Source: Gammaproteobacteria bacterium (lineage in GTDB: Bacteria > Pseudomonadota > Gammaproteobacteria > Legionellales > Legionellaceae). From it: a stretch of DNA of 64,000 nt. Both the position numbers and the translations under genes were made by a program. Below the pieces are notes generated by a model that searched no databases, had not been told where the DNA came from, and was given only the letters and a program-made list of their open reading frames with translations. Numbering within the stretch: the stretch's first letter is position 1; the number at the start of each line of letters is the position of its first letter. Location: NCBI GenBank assembly GCA_024742995.1, contig JANSXK010000006.1:54776-118775 (forward strand). Direction: 5' to 3'. This document shows positions 44,167-53,098 of this stretch, piece after piece.

Positions 44167-45400
44167 GATTACTCCTGCTGAAAGACTTACAATTCGTTTC
44201 TCGCAACAAAATCCCCGCAAGAAAAGCTACAAAGGTTGTGATTGGAAAGATCCAAAAAGCAAATCGAAAATCGTTGGTGCTGATGGCCGCAGCATGACTA
44301 TGATATTCCATGAGCCAGCCGAACAGAATTTGGGCCAAACCGGCAGAGCCCATGATCAAAACAGATGCGAGGCCTGTGGCAGAACCTGTATTGGTGGCAG
44401 GATTACTTTCAGTAATCAAAGGGTATGAAATAACTTGCGTGCTGGTAAAGAGGCCCAAGGCAAAGAAAATCACAGCAAGCTCATAGGTGGATAGGGATAA
44501 TGGAAGACAGAGAGGGATAAGCGTGATCCCAGTGATCAACGCACCGCCAATCATAATGGGCTTACGTTTGCGCTGTTTGTCAGAAAGCCATCCCATGAAG
44601 GGGCAGCCGAGGATACTGCCTATAAAAATTAAACTGACAATATTCGACGAGACCAAGCGAGAGAGATGATGCACTTGTTGCAAATAGCTTCCCCCCCATA
44701 AAGCACACAAGACCATGATGGGCAAATTAAGACAGGCGGTATAAATGCCCGCAATCCAATTTTGCAGGTTGCCACTTGCATGACGAATATCTTTGAGCCA
44801 AGTATTTGAGATAGATCGGGGGGGAGTTTGTTGTTTGGGGTTATACACAAACATCGCAATCAAGCTGATAAACACGATGCCCAACACACCATCCAGTAGC
44901 ATTGCTGTGCGCCATCCAAATTTGGCTTCTAAGTATGCGAAAGGGGTGTGGGCCATCATGCCACCCAAAAATGCCATCGTGACAATACATCCAATGACCA
45001 AGGCTTGCTTTTGGGGTGGGAACCACCGTGATACCAACACCACACAAGCCAAAAAGCAAAAGGCATTGCCGATGCCGGTTAAACCATGAAACAATGCTGC
45101 CCAAATAAAAGAGTGGGTGAGGGCAAATCCGAACGTTCCGATGATACAGGCGAGCATGGCTGATAAAATCACGGCTCGCATTGGAAAACGATCTAAGATA
45201 AAACCAGCCGGTAATAAAAATAAGACATTGGTCCATATAAAAGTGCTAGATAGCCAGCTTAATTGCGTGGCTTGGATCTGAAATGCTTCGAGTAGATTGG
45301 GGTTGATGACATCAAATACATTGAGTTGAAAAAATTCATAGAAAAAGAATAAGCCAGCCGTGAGGCATACTAACCATGATCGTTTCAATGAATGCGCCAA
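44150..45400 (-). CDS. Major facilitator transporter, Pht-like (first of a pair)
   Basis: 416 residues, 12 predicted helices, same motifs as its neighbour (CLTAGLFFFYEFFQLNVF; LDRFPMRAVILSAML; RWFPPQKQALVIG). The frame opens at an ATG at 45439 without a ribosome-binding site. The TTG at 45400 has AAGGAG at a good distance and gives MAHSLKRSW, parallel to MAHDYKNQ in the next gene, so TTG is the likely start. First gene of the transporter-transporter-deoB operon. Confidence 0.88.
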   Translation of the reverse strand: MAHSLKRSWLVCLTAGLFFFYEFFQLNVFDVINPNLLEAFQIQATQLSWLSSTFIWTNVLFLLPAGFILDRFPMRAVILSAMLACIIGTFGFALTHSFIWAALFHGLTGIGNAFCFLACVVLVSRWFPPQKQALVIGCIVTMAFLGGMMAHTPFAYLEAKFGWRTAMLLDGVLGIVFISLIAMFVYNPKQQTPPRSISNTWLKDIRHASGNLQNWIAGIYTACLNLPIMVLCALWGGSYLQQVHHLSRLVSSNIVSLIFIGSILGCPFMGWLSDKQRKRKPIMIGGALITGITLIPLCLPLSLSTYELAVIFFALGLFTSTQVISYPLITESNPATNTGSATGLASVLIMGSAGLAQILFGWLMEYHSHAAAISTNDFRFAFWIFPITTFVAFLAGILLRETNCKSFSRSNHGHGA

Positions 45401-45539
45401 GGTCGCTCCTTTCTTATCCTGGGGTGCGAGACGCGGCATTGTATCATAAAAAATGGATAAAAAACCATGTTTTTTTATGAAAAGCGGCGTAATTGTATCG
45501 TTTGACTGGTCTATACTCTATTTAACAATGGAGGACGGC

Positions 45540-46871
45540 ATGAGCTACCAAACAGTACATCAGCAATTATCTGCAAAAGTGCGAGACATTTTACCTCGTC
45601 ATATCGAACGGTTAACCTGGTCACGTGAGAAAATTGAGGTGTTTCAGGAGAAGCAACTCAGAGTATTATTACATCATGTCAATCGGCACAGTCCTTATTA
45701 TCGAAGGGTTTTGAAAGGACATGATATCGATAAAATGACGGTTTCAGATTTATCAACGTTACCCATGCTGACAAAGTCAGAAGTCCTTGAACATTGGGAT
45801 GATATCATTTGTGTGAAAGATTTGGATAAGGCAACGGCGGAATCTCATTTAAAAATGTTACGTGATAATCCACAAGCCAATGTGTTTTACAACGACCAAT
45901 ACTATATTACAGCAACAGGAGGGTCGTCTGGGCTCCGGGGGTGTTATGTTTGGGATTTAGACTGCCTCGCTGAAATCACAGCCGTTGATTTTCGGTATCA
46001 GGTGCGTGATGAACTGCAAAAAGAAGGGTTTATGCCACGTGTTGTTGCGGTACTGACGGCACCTTCTGCCATTCATGCGAGTACGCCGCTATGTACAACG
46101 CAGCTTGATTCGCGCGATAAAATGGTTCATTGCATCATTACTGATGCGATGCAAGATTTATGCGAGCAATTGAATGCTTTGCAACCCACTCATTTGATTG
46201 GGTATGCCTCGGTGATCGCACGCTTGGCTCGGGAGCAGCGTTATGGCACCCTTCGCATCGCACCTCTTCGCGTCACGACCAATTCAGAGCCATTGGATGA
46301 TCGTGCGCGTGAAACCATCTTAAACGCATGGGGTGTGCAAGCGAACAATACCTGGGGTAGTGTTGAAATGGGGATTGCAGGCATTGAAGATGATCGGCAT
46401 CAAGGTCTTATTTTATCAGAGGATATGATTGTTTTTGAGCCAGCGGATAGGAAGTTGATCATTACAAATCTATTCAATAAAGCATTGCCTCTTATTCGGT
46501 ATGTTGTCGATGATGTGGTCGAGATTAAAAAAGCATCATTTACGGATTATCAGATCACGCCTACTGTTGAGGGGAGAACCAATGATTGGTTTTTTTATGA
46601 CGGCCATGTCGAAGTACATCCCATGATCTTTTGGAATATTTTGGAGCAAGAGGCCAATATACGTGAGTATCAAGTGGTACAAACCCCCAAAGGGGCCCAA
46701 ATTCGAGTGGTAACATTTAAGGATTTGGAGACTGTTCGCATCCAAGAGAAACTTGAGGCAGCTTTGAAAGAAGTTGGATTAAGTCAGCCCGAGATTGTGC
46801 TCGAGCGGGTTAAAGCTATTGCACGTCACGAAGAAACAGCCAAACTGAGACGCTTTATCCCCCTAGCTTAA
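45540..46871 (+). CDS. Phenylacetate-CoA ligase-like adenylate-forming enzyme
   Basis: 443 residues of the PaaK/coenzyme F390 synthetase-like branch of AMP-binding enzymes. The ATP loop is ATGGSSGLRG (about 125-134); further adenylation motifs are TTNSEPLDDRARETI, NNTWGSVEMG, and LPLIRYVVDDVVE near residue 350. It should activate a carboxylic acid as an acyl-adenylate and perhaps transfer it to CoA; substrate unknown. No phenylacetate genes are present. ATG 45540 follows GGAGG at an ideal distance; the frame opens 29 codons earlier. Stands alone. Confidence 0.82.
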   Translation: MSYQTVHQQLSAKVRDILPRHIERLTWSREKIEVFQEKQLRVLLHHVNRHSPYYRRVLKGHDIDKMTVSDLSTLPMLTKSEVLEHWDDIICVKDLDKATAESHLKMLRDNPQANVFYNDQYYITATGGSSGLRGCYVWDLDCLAEITAVDFRYQVRDELQKEGFMPRVVAVLTAPSAIHASTPLCTTQLDSRDKMVHCIITDAMQDLCEQLNALQPTHLIGYASVIARLAREQRYGTLRIAPLRVTTNSEPLDDRARETILNAWGVQANNTWGSVEMGIAGIEDDRHQGLILSEDMIVFEPADRKLIITNLFNKALPLIRYVVDDVVEIKKASFTDYQITPTVEGRTNDWFFYDGHVEVHPMIFWNILEQEANIREYQVVQTPKGAQIRVVTFKDLETVRIQEKLEAALKEVGLSQPEIVLERVKAIARHEETAKLRRFIPLA

Positions 46872-46873
46872 CG

Positions 46874-47022
46874 CCCCTCATCCGCCCTATGGGCACCTTC
46901 TCCCCCAGGGGAGAAGGAAAACATTAAAACCCCTGCAGAAAGTACCCATAGGGAGGATGAAAGGGCACATTATCCTCCCTTCTCCCCTCCGGGGAGAAGG
47001 TGCCCGTAGGGCGGATGAGGGG
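46874..47022. repeat. Inverted pair of a dispersed GAGAAGGTGCCC repeat
   Basis: Left arm 46874-46905 and right arm 46991-47022 are reverse complements at 31 of 32 bases (sequence type ctcatccgccctacgggcacc). Each inner end adds its own hairpin, CCTTCTCCCC with GGGGAGAAGG (46896-46917 and 46978-47000). A third copy lies at 63057-63102. It fills the gap between the convergent PaaK-like and rimO genes and could serve as a two-way terminator. Confidence 0.85.
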
Positions 47023-47024
47023 AA

Positions 47025-48332
47025 TCAAATGACCTCCCCAAACAAATCATAATCATCTGCATCCTCAATCATCACATTCACCACAGAACCCACATGCACA
47101 GATGTATCAGGAGCCATATACACCAAACCATCAATCTCAGGCGCGTCTGCTTGACTGCGGCCAATAATATGCTCAGGCGTGATACTATCGATCAACACCG
47201 CTTGTTGGGTGCCAATTTTACGTTGCAAGCGGCGACGGCTGATGATTGCCTGTGTTTGCATGAAGCGATGATAACGCTCTTCTTTAAGCGCTTTTGGGAC
47301 CGGATCTTCTAGCAGGTTGGCTTTAGCGCCTTCAACAGGAGAATATTGAAAACAACCCACTCGATCTAATTCTGCTTCTTCCAAAAAATTCAGCAATTCG
47401 GCAAATTCTGCCTCTGTTTCACCTGGGAACCCTACAATAAAAGTGGAACGAATGGTCAAATCTGGGCAAATACTTCGCCAATGCTGAATACGCTGCAACG
47501 TGTTTTCACTACTGGCGGGGCGCTTCATGGCTTTTAAAATGCGTCGATTTGCGTGTTGCAGCGGGATATCCAAATACGGCAAAATCAAGCCATCACGCAT
47601 TAGTGGAATGATCTCATCCACATGGGGATAAGGGTAGACATAATGCAAGCGTACCCAAATGCCCAATTGACCCAATTGTTCACATAAATCATAAAAACGG
47701 GTTTGCACGCTGCGATCTTTCCATGTCACAGATTGATATTTGGTATCAACACCATACGCAGAGGTATCCTGTGAAATCACCAATAATTCTTTGACACCCG
47801 CTTCTTTCAAGCGCTGTGCTTCGGTAAGCACTTGCGTCATGGGATACGATTGCAACCGTCCGCGCATGCTGGGAATGATACAGAACGTACATTTTTGATT
47901 ACAGCCTTCAGAAATTTTCAAATAAGCGTAATGCCTTGGTGTGAGTTTGACGCCTTGTGGTGGCACCAAAGACGTAAAAGGATCAACCGGGGGTGGCAAA
48001 TGTTCGTGCACTGCTTGGACAACAGATTCGTAAGCATGGGGGCCACTGATATGTAACACCTCTGGACAAGCCTCGCGAATCACATCTGCCTTGGCGCCCA
48101 AGCAACCGGTGACAATCACCCGACCATTGTCTTGCATGGCTTCACGAATGGTATCCAACGATTCTTTCACAGCACTGTCAATGAAACCACACGTATTGAT
48201 GACTACCACACCAGCATCTTGAAAGGTAGAAACCAGCTCATAGCCTTGAGCACGTAATTGGGTGATGATGCGCTCAGAGTCCACCAATGCCTTGGGGCAA
48301 CCCAAGCTGACAAATCCTACGGTATGGTTCAT
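47025..48332 (-). CDS. rimO: Ribosomal protein S12 methylthiotransferase
   Basis: 435 residues: N-terminal MTTase domain ([15 protein letters not shown]), radical SAM domain with the three cluster cysteines in [11 protein letters not shown] (about 144-154), and a C-terminal TRAM domain. It adds a methylthio group to Asp88 of ribosomal protein S12 using two iron-sulfur clusters. The upstream gap 48333-48551 holds no gene. Confidence 0.95.
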   Translation of the reverse strand: MNHTVGFVSLGCPKALVDSERIITQLRAQGYELVSTFQDAGVVVINTCGFIDSAVKESLDTIREAMQDNGRVIVTGCLGAKADVIREACPEVLHISGPHAYESVVQAVHEHLPPPVDPFTSLVPPQGVKLTPRHYAYLKISEGCNQKCTFCIIPSMRGRLQSYPMTQVLTEAQRLKEAGVKELLVISQDTSAYGVDTKYQSVTWKDRSVQTRFYDLCEQLGQLGIWVRLHYVYPYPHVDEIIPLMRDGLILPYLDIPLQHANRRILKAMKRPASSENTLQRIQHWRSICPDLTIRSTFIVGFPGETEAEFAELLNFLEEAELDRVGCFQYSPVEGAKANLLEDPVPKALKEERYHRFMQTQAIISRRRLQRKIGTQQAVLIDSITPEHIIGRSQADAPEIDGLVYMAPDTSVHVGSVVNVMIEDADDYDLFGEVI

Positions 48333-48551
48333 GCTTCAATACTCATACTTATCCCATATGGGGCATGCATAAAACTCAGCTTTATACTTAAAATTGTGCA
48401 TTTAGTCAAAAATTTTTAAATATTTCTTCTCATGATGCTCGATAAAAAATATATTGCTTTTTTTTTAGGCTAAAAGTAGCATGGAGCCATTGTACAGATA
48501 AGTGATTTAATATAATAAATTCTGATTAAAAAAAATATAAAAGGGGATATT

Positions 48552-49553
48552 ATGGCTCAGGATAAGTTTTATATTGTAGATAAAAAAACTCATAAGGCGC
48601 GGATTTTGACAGTGACCTATGCAGATACAGAAGAGGGTCAAGTTTTAGCAACATATCCTACAGGTCAGTTAACAATGATGTTTGAGTCTGACTATCAATT
48701 TCAATGTTTATATCAGGACTTTTATATTTACAAGAAGATAAAAGACACCTATTTTCAGCAAAGTATACAGGGTCTTAATACACGAGCCGGCTCAAACACT
48801 CTGACAAAAATTAGCTTTCAGTCTTTAACAAAGACAGACAAACAATTATGTCCGCCAGGCTTTGCATTCAGAATTACGGAAAAAGAGTTTGCACAGCATT
48901 TTTCTCTTCAAAGAATGGGATCAGATAATGAGCATCGTGTCAGCAGCGTTCCAAGAAAAAAATTTGAGATAACCCCGAAAAAGGATGATCCTGATAATCT
49001 TGAAGTGTCTGTGATTACAAAAGAAGGAACTGTTGACGCAGATCCGGCTGCAGCTCTTTTGCCTGTCACTGGTATTTTGAAAGGTGGAGTCAATAGTCCA
49101 TCGAGAATTAATGTCGATGAGAAGTTGAAGGTAAGTTTTCAACGGAGTGTAGACGTCCATGATATGTTACTACCGGTCACGGGCTCATCTAATGATTCTT
49201 CGGGAAATGCCGCGCCGCCCCTCCAAAGCTCAGTTAAGCCCCTTTCTCCAGAAAATACTCTCGGGTCTTTAGTGGAAGCCTCTCCTCATCAAACCCCTAG
49301 AAATAATACTGACAACTTCTGTTTTCTATTCTCTTACGGCGCATTACAAACTGGTTTGGGCGCGGTGATATTACTATTGGGTTTGGCAGGATTGACTGCA
49401 GCGACCTTGGGTACTTCGACATATTTTGTGTCTGCTGCTGCCGTGATGGCTGGTCCTATGTTGCTGGGGTTAGGGTTATTTAATTCCACTTGTGGGCACC
49501 CTGACCGAGAGCATATGGATCAAGGCAGCCGGGCAGCAGTAGGGCTTCAGTAG
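48552..49553 (+). CDS. Unknown protein with C-terminal membrane hairpin
   Basis: 333 residues. The first 260 are polar and Ser/Thr/Asp/Lys rich, with a repeated ALLPVTGILK / MLLPVTGSSN motif at about residues 173 and 218. A hydrophobic hairpin (about 264-310, Gly/Ala/Leu) follows, then a short polar tail ending in GSRAAVGLQ. No signal peptide or known family. GGGGATATT upstream of ATG 48552 is a fair ribosome-binding site; upstream sequence is very A+T-rich. Followed by a hairpin terminator. Same layout as the other hairpin orphans in this window. Confidence 0.7.
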   Translation: MAQDKFYIVDKKTHKARILTVTYADTEEGQVLATYPTGQLTMMFESDYQFQCLYQDFYIYKKIKDTYFQQSIQGLNTRAGSNTLTKISFQSLTKTDKQLCPPGFAFRITEKEFAQHFSLQRMGSDNEHRVSSVPRKKFEITPKKDDPDNLEVSVITKEGTVDADPAAALLPVTGILKGGVNSPSRINVDEKLKVSFQRSVDVHDMLLPVTGSSNDSSGNAAPPLQSSVKPLSPENTLGSLVEASPHQTPRNNTDNFCFLFSYGALQTGLGAVILLLGLAGLTAATLGTSTYFVSAAAVMAGPMLLGLGLFNSTCGHPDREHMDQGSRAAVGLQ

Positions 49554-49572
49554 TTTTGAGTACGAGAGATGA

Positions 49573-49600
49573 CGCCCCTTGCATCAGGGGCGAAGATTTT
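49573..49600 (+). terminator. Hairpin terminator after the 333-residue protein
   Basis: Stem CGCCCCT (49573-49579) pairs with AGGGGCG (49586-49592) around a 6-base loop and is followed by aagatttt. The T-run is short and interrupted, so efficiency is uncertain. It lies between the convergent hairpin-protein gene and yggT and could work for both. Confidence 0.5.
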
Positions 49601-50174
49601 AAAGGATAGGAAATGGCAAGGATGCGCGCATAAAAATAGTTACCATTTGCAAGCCAATCATCACAACAAACGGCGAAAAATCCAAGCCCGCGACTGCGGG
49701 AATGTAGCGTTGCACTCGTTGCAGCATGGGCTCAGTAACACCGTACAATATAGCGGCTGCTGGGTGCTGCCAAGTAGGGTTTACCCAAGACATGATGACG
49801 CGAATCAGCACCGCATAAAACAATAAATTACAGGGTTCATTGATCAAATCAGCAATGGTATAAATCCCAATCAAGCGCCATACAGATTCCTGTCCGAAGT
49901 ACAGGCTTCCAAGGAGGGTGAATTTGATCACGCCTACGACCACCAAAAGACCAAAACACAGCCAATCATAATGTTGCTGGCGTGTGGGGCGTATTTGTAA
50001 TGCACGTGCCAATGGGTGGCAGATAGGATCTGTCAAGCGATAAATCATTTGACTGATCGGGTTTAAACTACTGATTCGAAAATACTGTAATCCAAAGCGT
50101 GTCCATAAGATGAATGTGACTAAGCCAAAGACAACGGAGACCAAAAAATAACCTACTGTGACTAATCCTGACAT
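49599..50174 (-). CDS. YggT-family membrane protein
   Basis: 191 residues with two YggT repeats, each with two membrane helices around an amphipathic loop: FRISSLNPISQMIYRLTDPI in the first and WVNPTWQHPAAAILYGVTEPMLQRVQRYIP in the second. Role unclear; linked to osmotic or cell-shape functions in other bacteria and usually next to proC, as here (13-base overlap). Confidence 0.9.
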   Translation of the reverse strand: MSGLVTVGYFLVSVVFGLVTFILWTRFGLQYFRISSLNPISQMIYRLTDPICHPLARALQIRPTRQQHYDWLCFGLLVVVGVIKFTLLGSLYFGQESVWRLIGIYTIADLINEPCNLLFYAVLIRVIMSWVNPTWQHPAAAILYGVTEPMLQRVQRYIPAVAGLDFSPFVVMIGLQMVTIFMRASLPFPIL

Positions 50175-50962
50175 AATTCTTCCCGTAAAGTTTGAGATCG
50201 CACCACGGCTGCTTGCATGGCAGATAATACGATATCAGATAAGTGACGTTCTGCAAAAACATCCAGAGCTGCTGCTGTGGTCCCAGCTTTGGATGTGATA
50301 CTATCTTGCAAGCTTTGCAGACTGCGAGTTGGATCGGTGGCCAATTGCGCAGCCCCTTGCAGCGTTTGTACTGCAAATGTTGTGGCGACAGTCGGATCTA
50401 AGCCTAACGTTATCCCCCCTTGGCGCATGGCTTCCGCAAACGCAAAAATATAGGCTAATCCGCTACCGGATAGCGCGGTAAAGGCGTCCAAGTCTGCTTC
50501 TTTTGTTGTCCAAATGGCACGACCACATTGACTGAATAAGGCCAGACTGGCGTCTTGTTGTGTCTGATTGACCCAAGCATTAGCAACCAACGGTGTGGCA
50601 GATTGTCCACAGGCGGCCGCAATATTAGGCATGGCACGGACCAAAGGCATGTCGGGGGGTAATTGTGATTGAAACCAAGTAAAACTCAAGCCTGCAGCTA
50701 CTGAAATCAGCAGCAAATTGCTGCGCAGTTGCGGGCGAATTTCTGCCAGTACTTCTGCCATTTTTATCGGTTTAACCGCCAAAATCAGAACATCTGCTTC
50801 GGGTAAGATGGCAAGATTAGAGTGATGGGTCTGACAGCGGGGATGTGATTGTCCAATAGGGAGCGAAGGCGATGAGACTTGCAAATGATACGCAGGGTTT
50901 TGCAATAGTCCCTGTGCGATTGCCTTTGCCATATTGCCGTAACCGATGATACTGATGTTCAT
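50162..50962 (-). CDS. proC: Pyrroline-5-carboxylate reductase
   Basis: 266 residues. Reduces pyrroline-5-carboxylate to proline. NAD(P)-binding N-terminus MNISIIGYGNMAKAIAQGL, then ADVLILAVKPIKM and the dimerisation domain with TALSGSGLAYIFAFAEAM. The frame opens much further upstream (51124), but the family start is ATG 50962 (ATG 50974 also possible). Operon with yggT. Confidence 0.94.
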   Translation of the reverse strand: MNISIIGYGNMAKAIAQGLLQNPAYHLQVSSPSLPIGQSHPRCQTHHSNLAILPEADVLILAVKPIKMAEVLAEIRPQLRSNLLLISVAAGLSFTWFQSQLPPDMPLVRAMPNIAAACGQSATPLVANAWVNQTQQDASLALFSQCGRAIWTTKEADLDAFTALSGSGLAYIFAFAEAMRQGGITLGLDPTVATTFAVQTLQGAAQLATDPTRSLQSLQDSITSKAGTTAAALDVFAERHLSDIVLSAMQAAVVRSQTLREELCQD

Positions 50963-51118
50963 GGTATTTGCCATATCATAACGTCGTGTCACTGCATTAT
51001 CCGGGAAATAGGTAATGATTGCTACCCATAAATACTTTCCATTCAATAGAACTTTCAGAGATGAAATAATTGGTGTAAACTTGCACATTCTAATGATTTT
51101 AATGAGAGGCATATCGTT

Positions 51119-51553
51119 ATGCATGGTGGTAGTACTAATGGAGGAGAGAAATATAGAAAAAATGGCGATAGGTTGCCTATTAGTACTTATCTGAAATATA
51201 AGAAACCTTTATCATCTACAGGTACAGGTTTTGGTTCGGCACCCAGAGCGGCTGCTTTGGTGACGCTGGGGTTTGGATTATCTGCACTAAGTGTGGGCAT
51301 TTTAGCGCAGGATCCTTATCTAGCAGTTTTGAGTAGTTTTCATTTTCCTGTGGTGCTGCTCATCACGGCCATTGTTGTTGGTGTTGCAATGTTTATGTGT
51401 GGTTTGTATATGGCAATGACGCTACGCGATCGCCGCAACGTTGCATCACGCTCCTCGGAGGTTCGTATGTGGACAGATAGTGACAGTGAGGACTCGCACA
51501 ATGAGACAGCATCACCCACTTGTTTTGAGCGCTTTCTTAGCTGTTGTAGCTGA
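51119..51553 (+). CDS. Small protein with membrane hairpin
   Basis: 144 residues: a short basic N-terminal region (1-30), a hydrophobic hairpin (about 40-95: LVTLGFGLSALSVGIL, turn with QDPYL, then PVVLLITAIVVGVAMFMCGLYMA), and a polar C-terminal tail with acidic WTDSDSEDS and several cysteines. No family recognised. GAGAGG ribosome-binding site upstream of ATG 51119. Divergent from proC. Same layout as the other hairpin orphans. Confidence 0.65.
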   Translation: MHGGSTNGGEKYRKNGDRLPISTYLKYKKPLSSTGTGFGSAPRAAALVTLGFGLSALSVGILAQDPYLAVLSSFHFPVVLLITAIVVGVAMFMCGLYMAMTLRDRRNVASRSSEVRMWTDSDSEDSHNETASPTCFERFLSCCS

Positions 51554-51633
51554 TCTGTGTTGCAAGTCACGACATCATTGTATCCATTCTCGTAGTATTT
51601 CCTAGGTTTTACGGCTTGGTAGAATCTCCCTAT

Positions 51634-51656
51634 ATCCCGCGGCTTGTCCGCGGGAT
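51634..51656. repeat. Short palindromic repeat (ccgcgg-cttgt-ccgcgg)
   Basis: Perfect 9-base arms ATCCCGCGG (51634-51642) and CCGCGGGAT (51648-51656) around a CTTGT loop. Same core as the copy at 34138-34180 and the half copy at 63772. Lies 80 bases after the 144-residue gene and may end its transcript, though no T-run follows directly (atttttg comes a few bases later). Confidence 0.7.
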
Positions 51657-51707
51657 CCATTTTTGTGCGTCGCAATATAAAGTACCTTTCATTTATTGTA
51701 TAAATTA

Positions 51708-51736
51708 TTTACAATAAGGTTAAATTATGGTATAAT
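51708..51736 (+). promoter_or_regulatory. Near-consensus sigma-70 promoter
   Basis: TTTACA (51708-51713), exactly 17 bases, then TATAAT (51731-51736) preceded by TGG, an extended -10. This is among the best promoter matches in the window. Transcription should start near 51743, about 26 bases before the ATG at 51769 of the 391-residue hairpin protein. Confidence 0.7.
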
Positions 51737-51768
51737 AAAGGTTCTTTAATACCAATGGGGTGAATATC

Positions 51769-52944
51769 ATGGCTACCGATAATAAATCAATGGAAATGAC
51801 TGGTTCACTACCTGAAGATGTAGGTTTAGCTGTATCTGATACTCAAACAGAGACACAGGATTTAAGGGTAATATTATTACAAGAATTATCAACAGGTTTA
51901 CAAAAGCGGGTAGAGAACGCTTCGACAATCATATCAATGTTTCATACTTCTGAAACAAAGTGGGATCAGCAGTTTATAATGAGGTTTAAGGAAAGTCTAG
52001 ATGCATCGGGAAGAAATTTAGATGAGTTATTTAGCCCATTCACAGATGATGCTGATGCGCGTAATGATTTACTCAAAGACACATATAAGCAGGCGGGTAT
52101 AGCTGTTTATAATGCAGATTCGTTATCAAAAATAGATACCTTGTTTCAATTTTTGTGTTTAAAAGAAGAGTGGGCGCCAAGTATTATTGCATCTGTGCAA
52201 AAACTGATTGCCATTCAGATAGCGCTTTATCTAAAAGAAGAAGCCGAAAAAGTGCAGGCTTTAAAACAGTTAGAAGAGGATGAAACGCAGCTAAAAGGTA
52301 TACAGGAAGACTTTTCTAAGGTTGATATTCCTGTGCTAAATGAGGCTGGTTTGAGTGGTGTGACGCCTATATCTGAATTGCCAGCTCCAGACAAACAGAG
52401 TGTTTCTCTCGATGATTTTTATGCAAGTCTTGAGATGGCTGATTTTCTGCGGGGACAAGCAGGTCATTCAGATGATGATAGCCAGAGAAACGTTGAGGAC
52501 GAGTCTCATGATGCTATGCTACAAGACCTAAAACCACGCCATCCAGAAAAGCCCGGCATGTTAAGGCAAGCAGTTTCTGCTGCTGTAAATAGCCCAACTG
52601 TGATGATTGTCGGGGGGGTTGGGTTGGTGCTTATCGCCTCCAATGTCGCGATGCCCATTGTGGCTGCAGCGATTGTAGCTGTGGTAGCTGCGGCCTTGAT
52701 AGCATATGGGTTGTACCTTGCGATTCAAGCGTGTCGTACTTATAGGAACTCAAAAGCGGTGGGTGAAAATACACCTCTTGTAGCTGGTTCATCATCAGAT
52801 TCTAGAGGCCAATATGCTTCGATTGTTGGCGAAGAATACGAACGAAGTGACGCTGATGATGGGTTGATTCATGATAAGATCGGTGGTGGTCAAAACGGCA
52901 CGACAGATTCGGCCACAGAATCAGAATTATCACTCTTCATATAA
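51769..52944 (+). CDS. Unknown protein with C-terminal membrane hairpin (tandem paralogue 1)
   Basis: 391 residues; ATG 51769 follows GGGGTGA and is preferred over GTG 51760. A helical, charged N-terminal region (about 1-265) includes SVQKLIAIQIALYLKEEAEKV (about 145-165) and a coiled-coil-like KALKQLEEDETQLKG-type part. A hairpin (about 273-317) has the core ASNVAMPIV and ends AYGLYLAIQACR; a polar tail of 70 residues with acidic C-terminus follows. The hairpin and the QIA...KAARV-type helix match the next gene, so the two are tandem paralogues. Strong promoter upstream, clear terminator downstream. Candidate secreted effector; inference. Confidence 0.75.
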   Translation: MATDNKSMEMTGSLPEDVGLAVSDTQTETQDLRVILLQELSTGLQKRVENASTIISMFHTSETKWDQQFIMRFKESLDASGRNLDELFSPFTDDADARNDLLKDTYKQAGIAVYNADSLSKIDTLFQFLCLKEEWAPSIIASVQKLIAIQIALYLKEEAEKVQALKQLEEDETQLKGIQEDFSKVDIPVLNEAGLSGVTPISELPAPDKQSVSLDDFYASLEMADFLRGQAGHSDDDSQRNVEDESHDAMLQDLKPRHPEKPGMLRQAVSAAVNSPTVMIVGGVGLVLIASNVAMPIVAAAIVAVVAAALIAYGLYLAIQACRTYRNSKAVGENTPLVAGSSSDSRGQYASIVGEEYERSDADDGLIHDKIGGGQNGTTDSATESELSLFI

Positions 52945-52965
52945 TCAATGCCTCAATCCAACCCC

Positions 52966-52991
52966 AAAAAGCCGTCTTTGACGGCTTTTTT
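52966..52991 (+). terminator. Rho-independent terminator
   Basis: Stem GCCGTC (52971-52976), loop TTT, stem GACGGC (52980-52985), followed by six T (52986-52991) and preceded by five A. Textbook intrinsic terminator, 22 bases after the stop of the 391-residue gene; it separates this gene from its paralogue. Confidence 0.9.
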
Positions 52992-53098
52992 ATTGCCATC
53001 ATGATCATAATTTTTAATCTTATTTTTGAATCAAATATATACATAATGATCTTATTGTGATACAATATGGATTATTTAAATCTCAACGGAGTGTGTCA

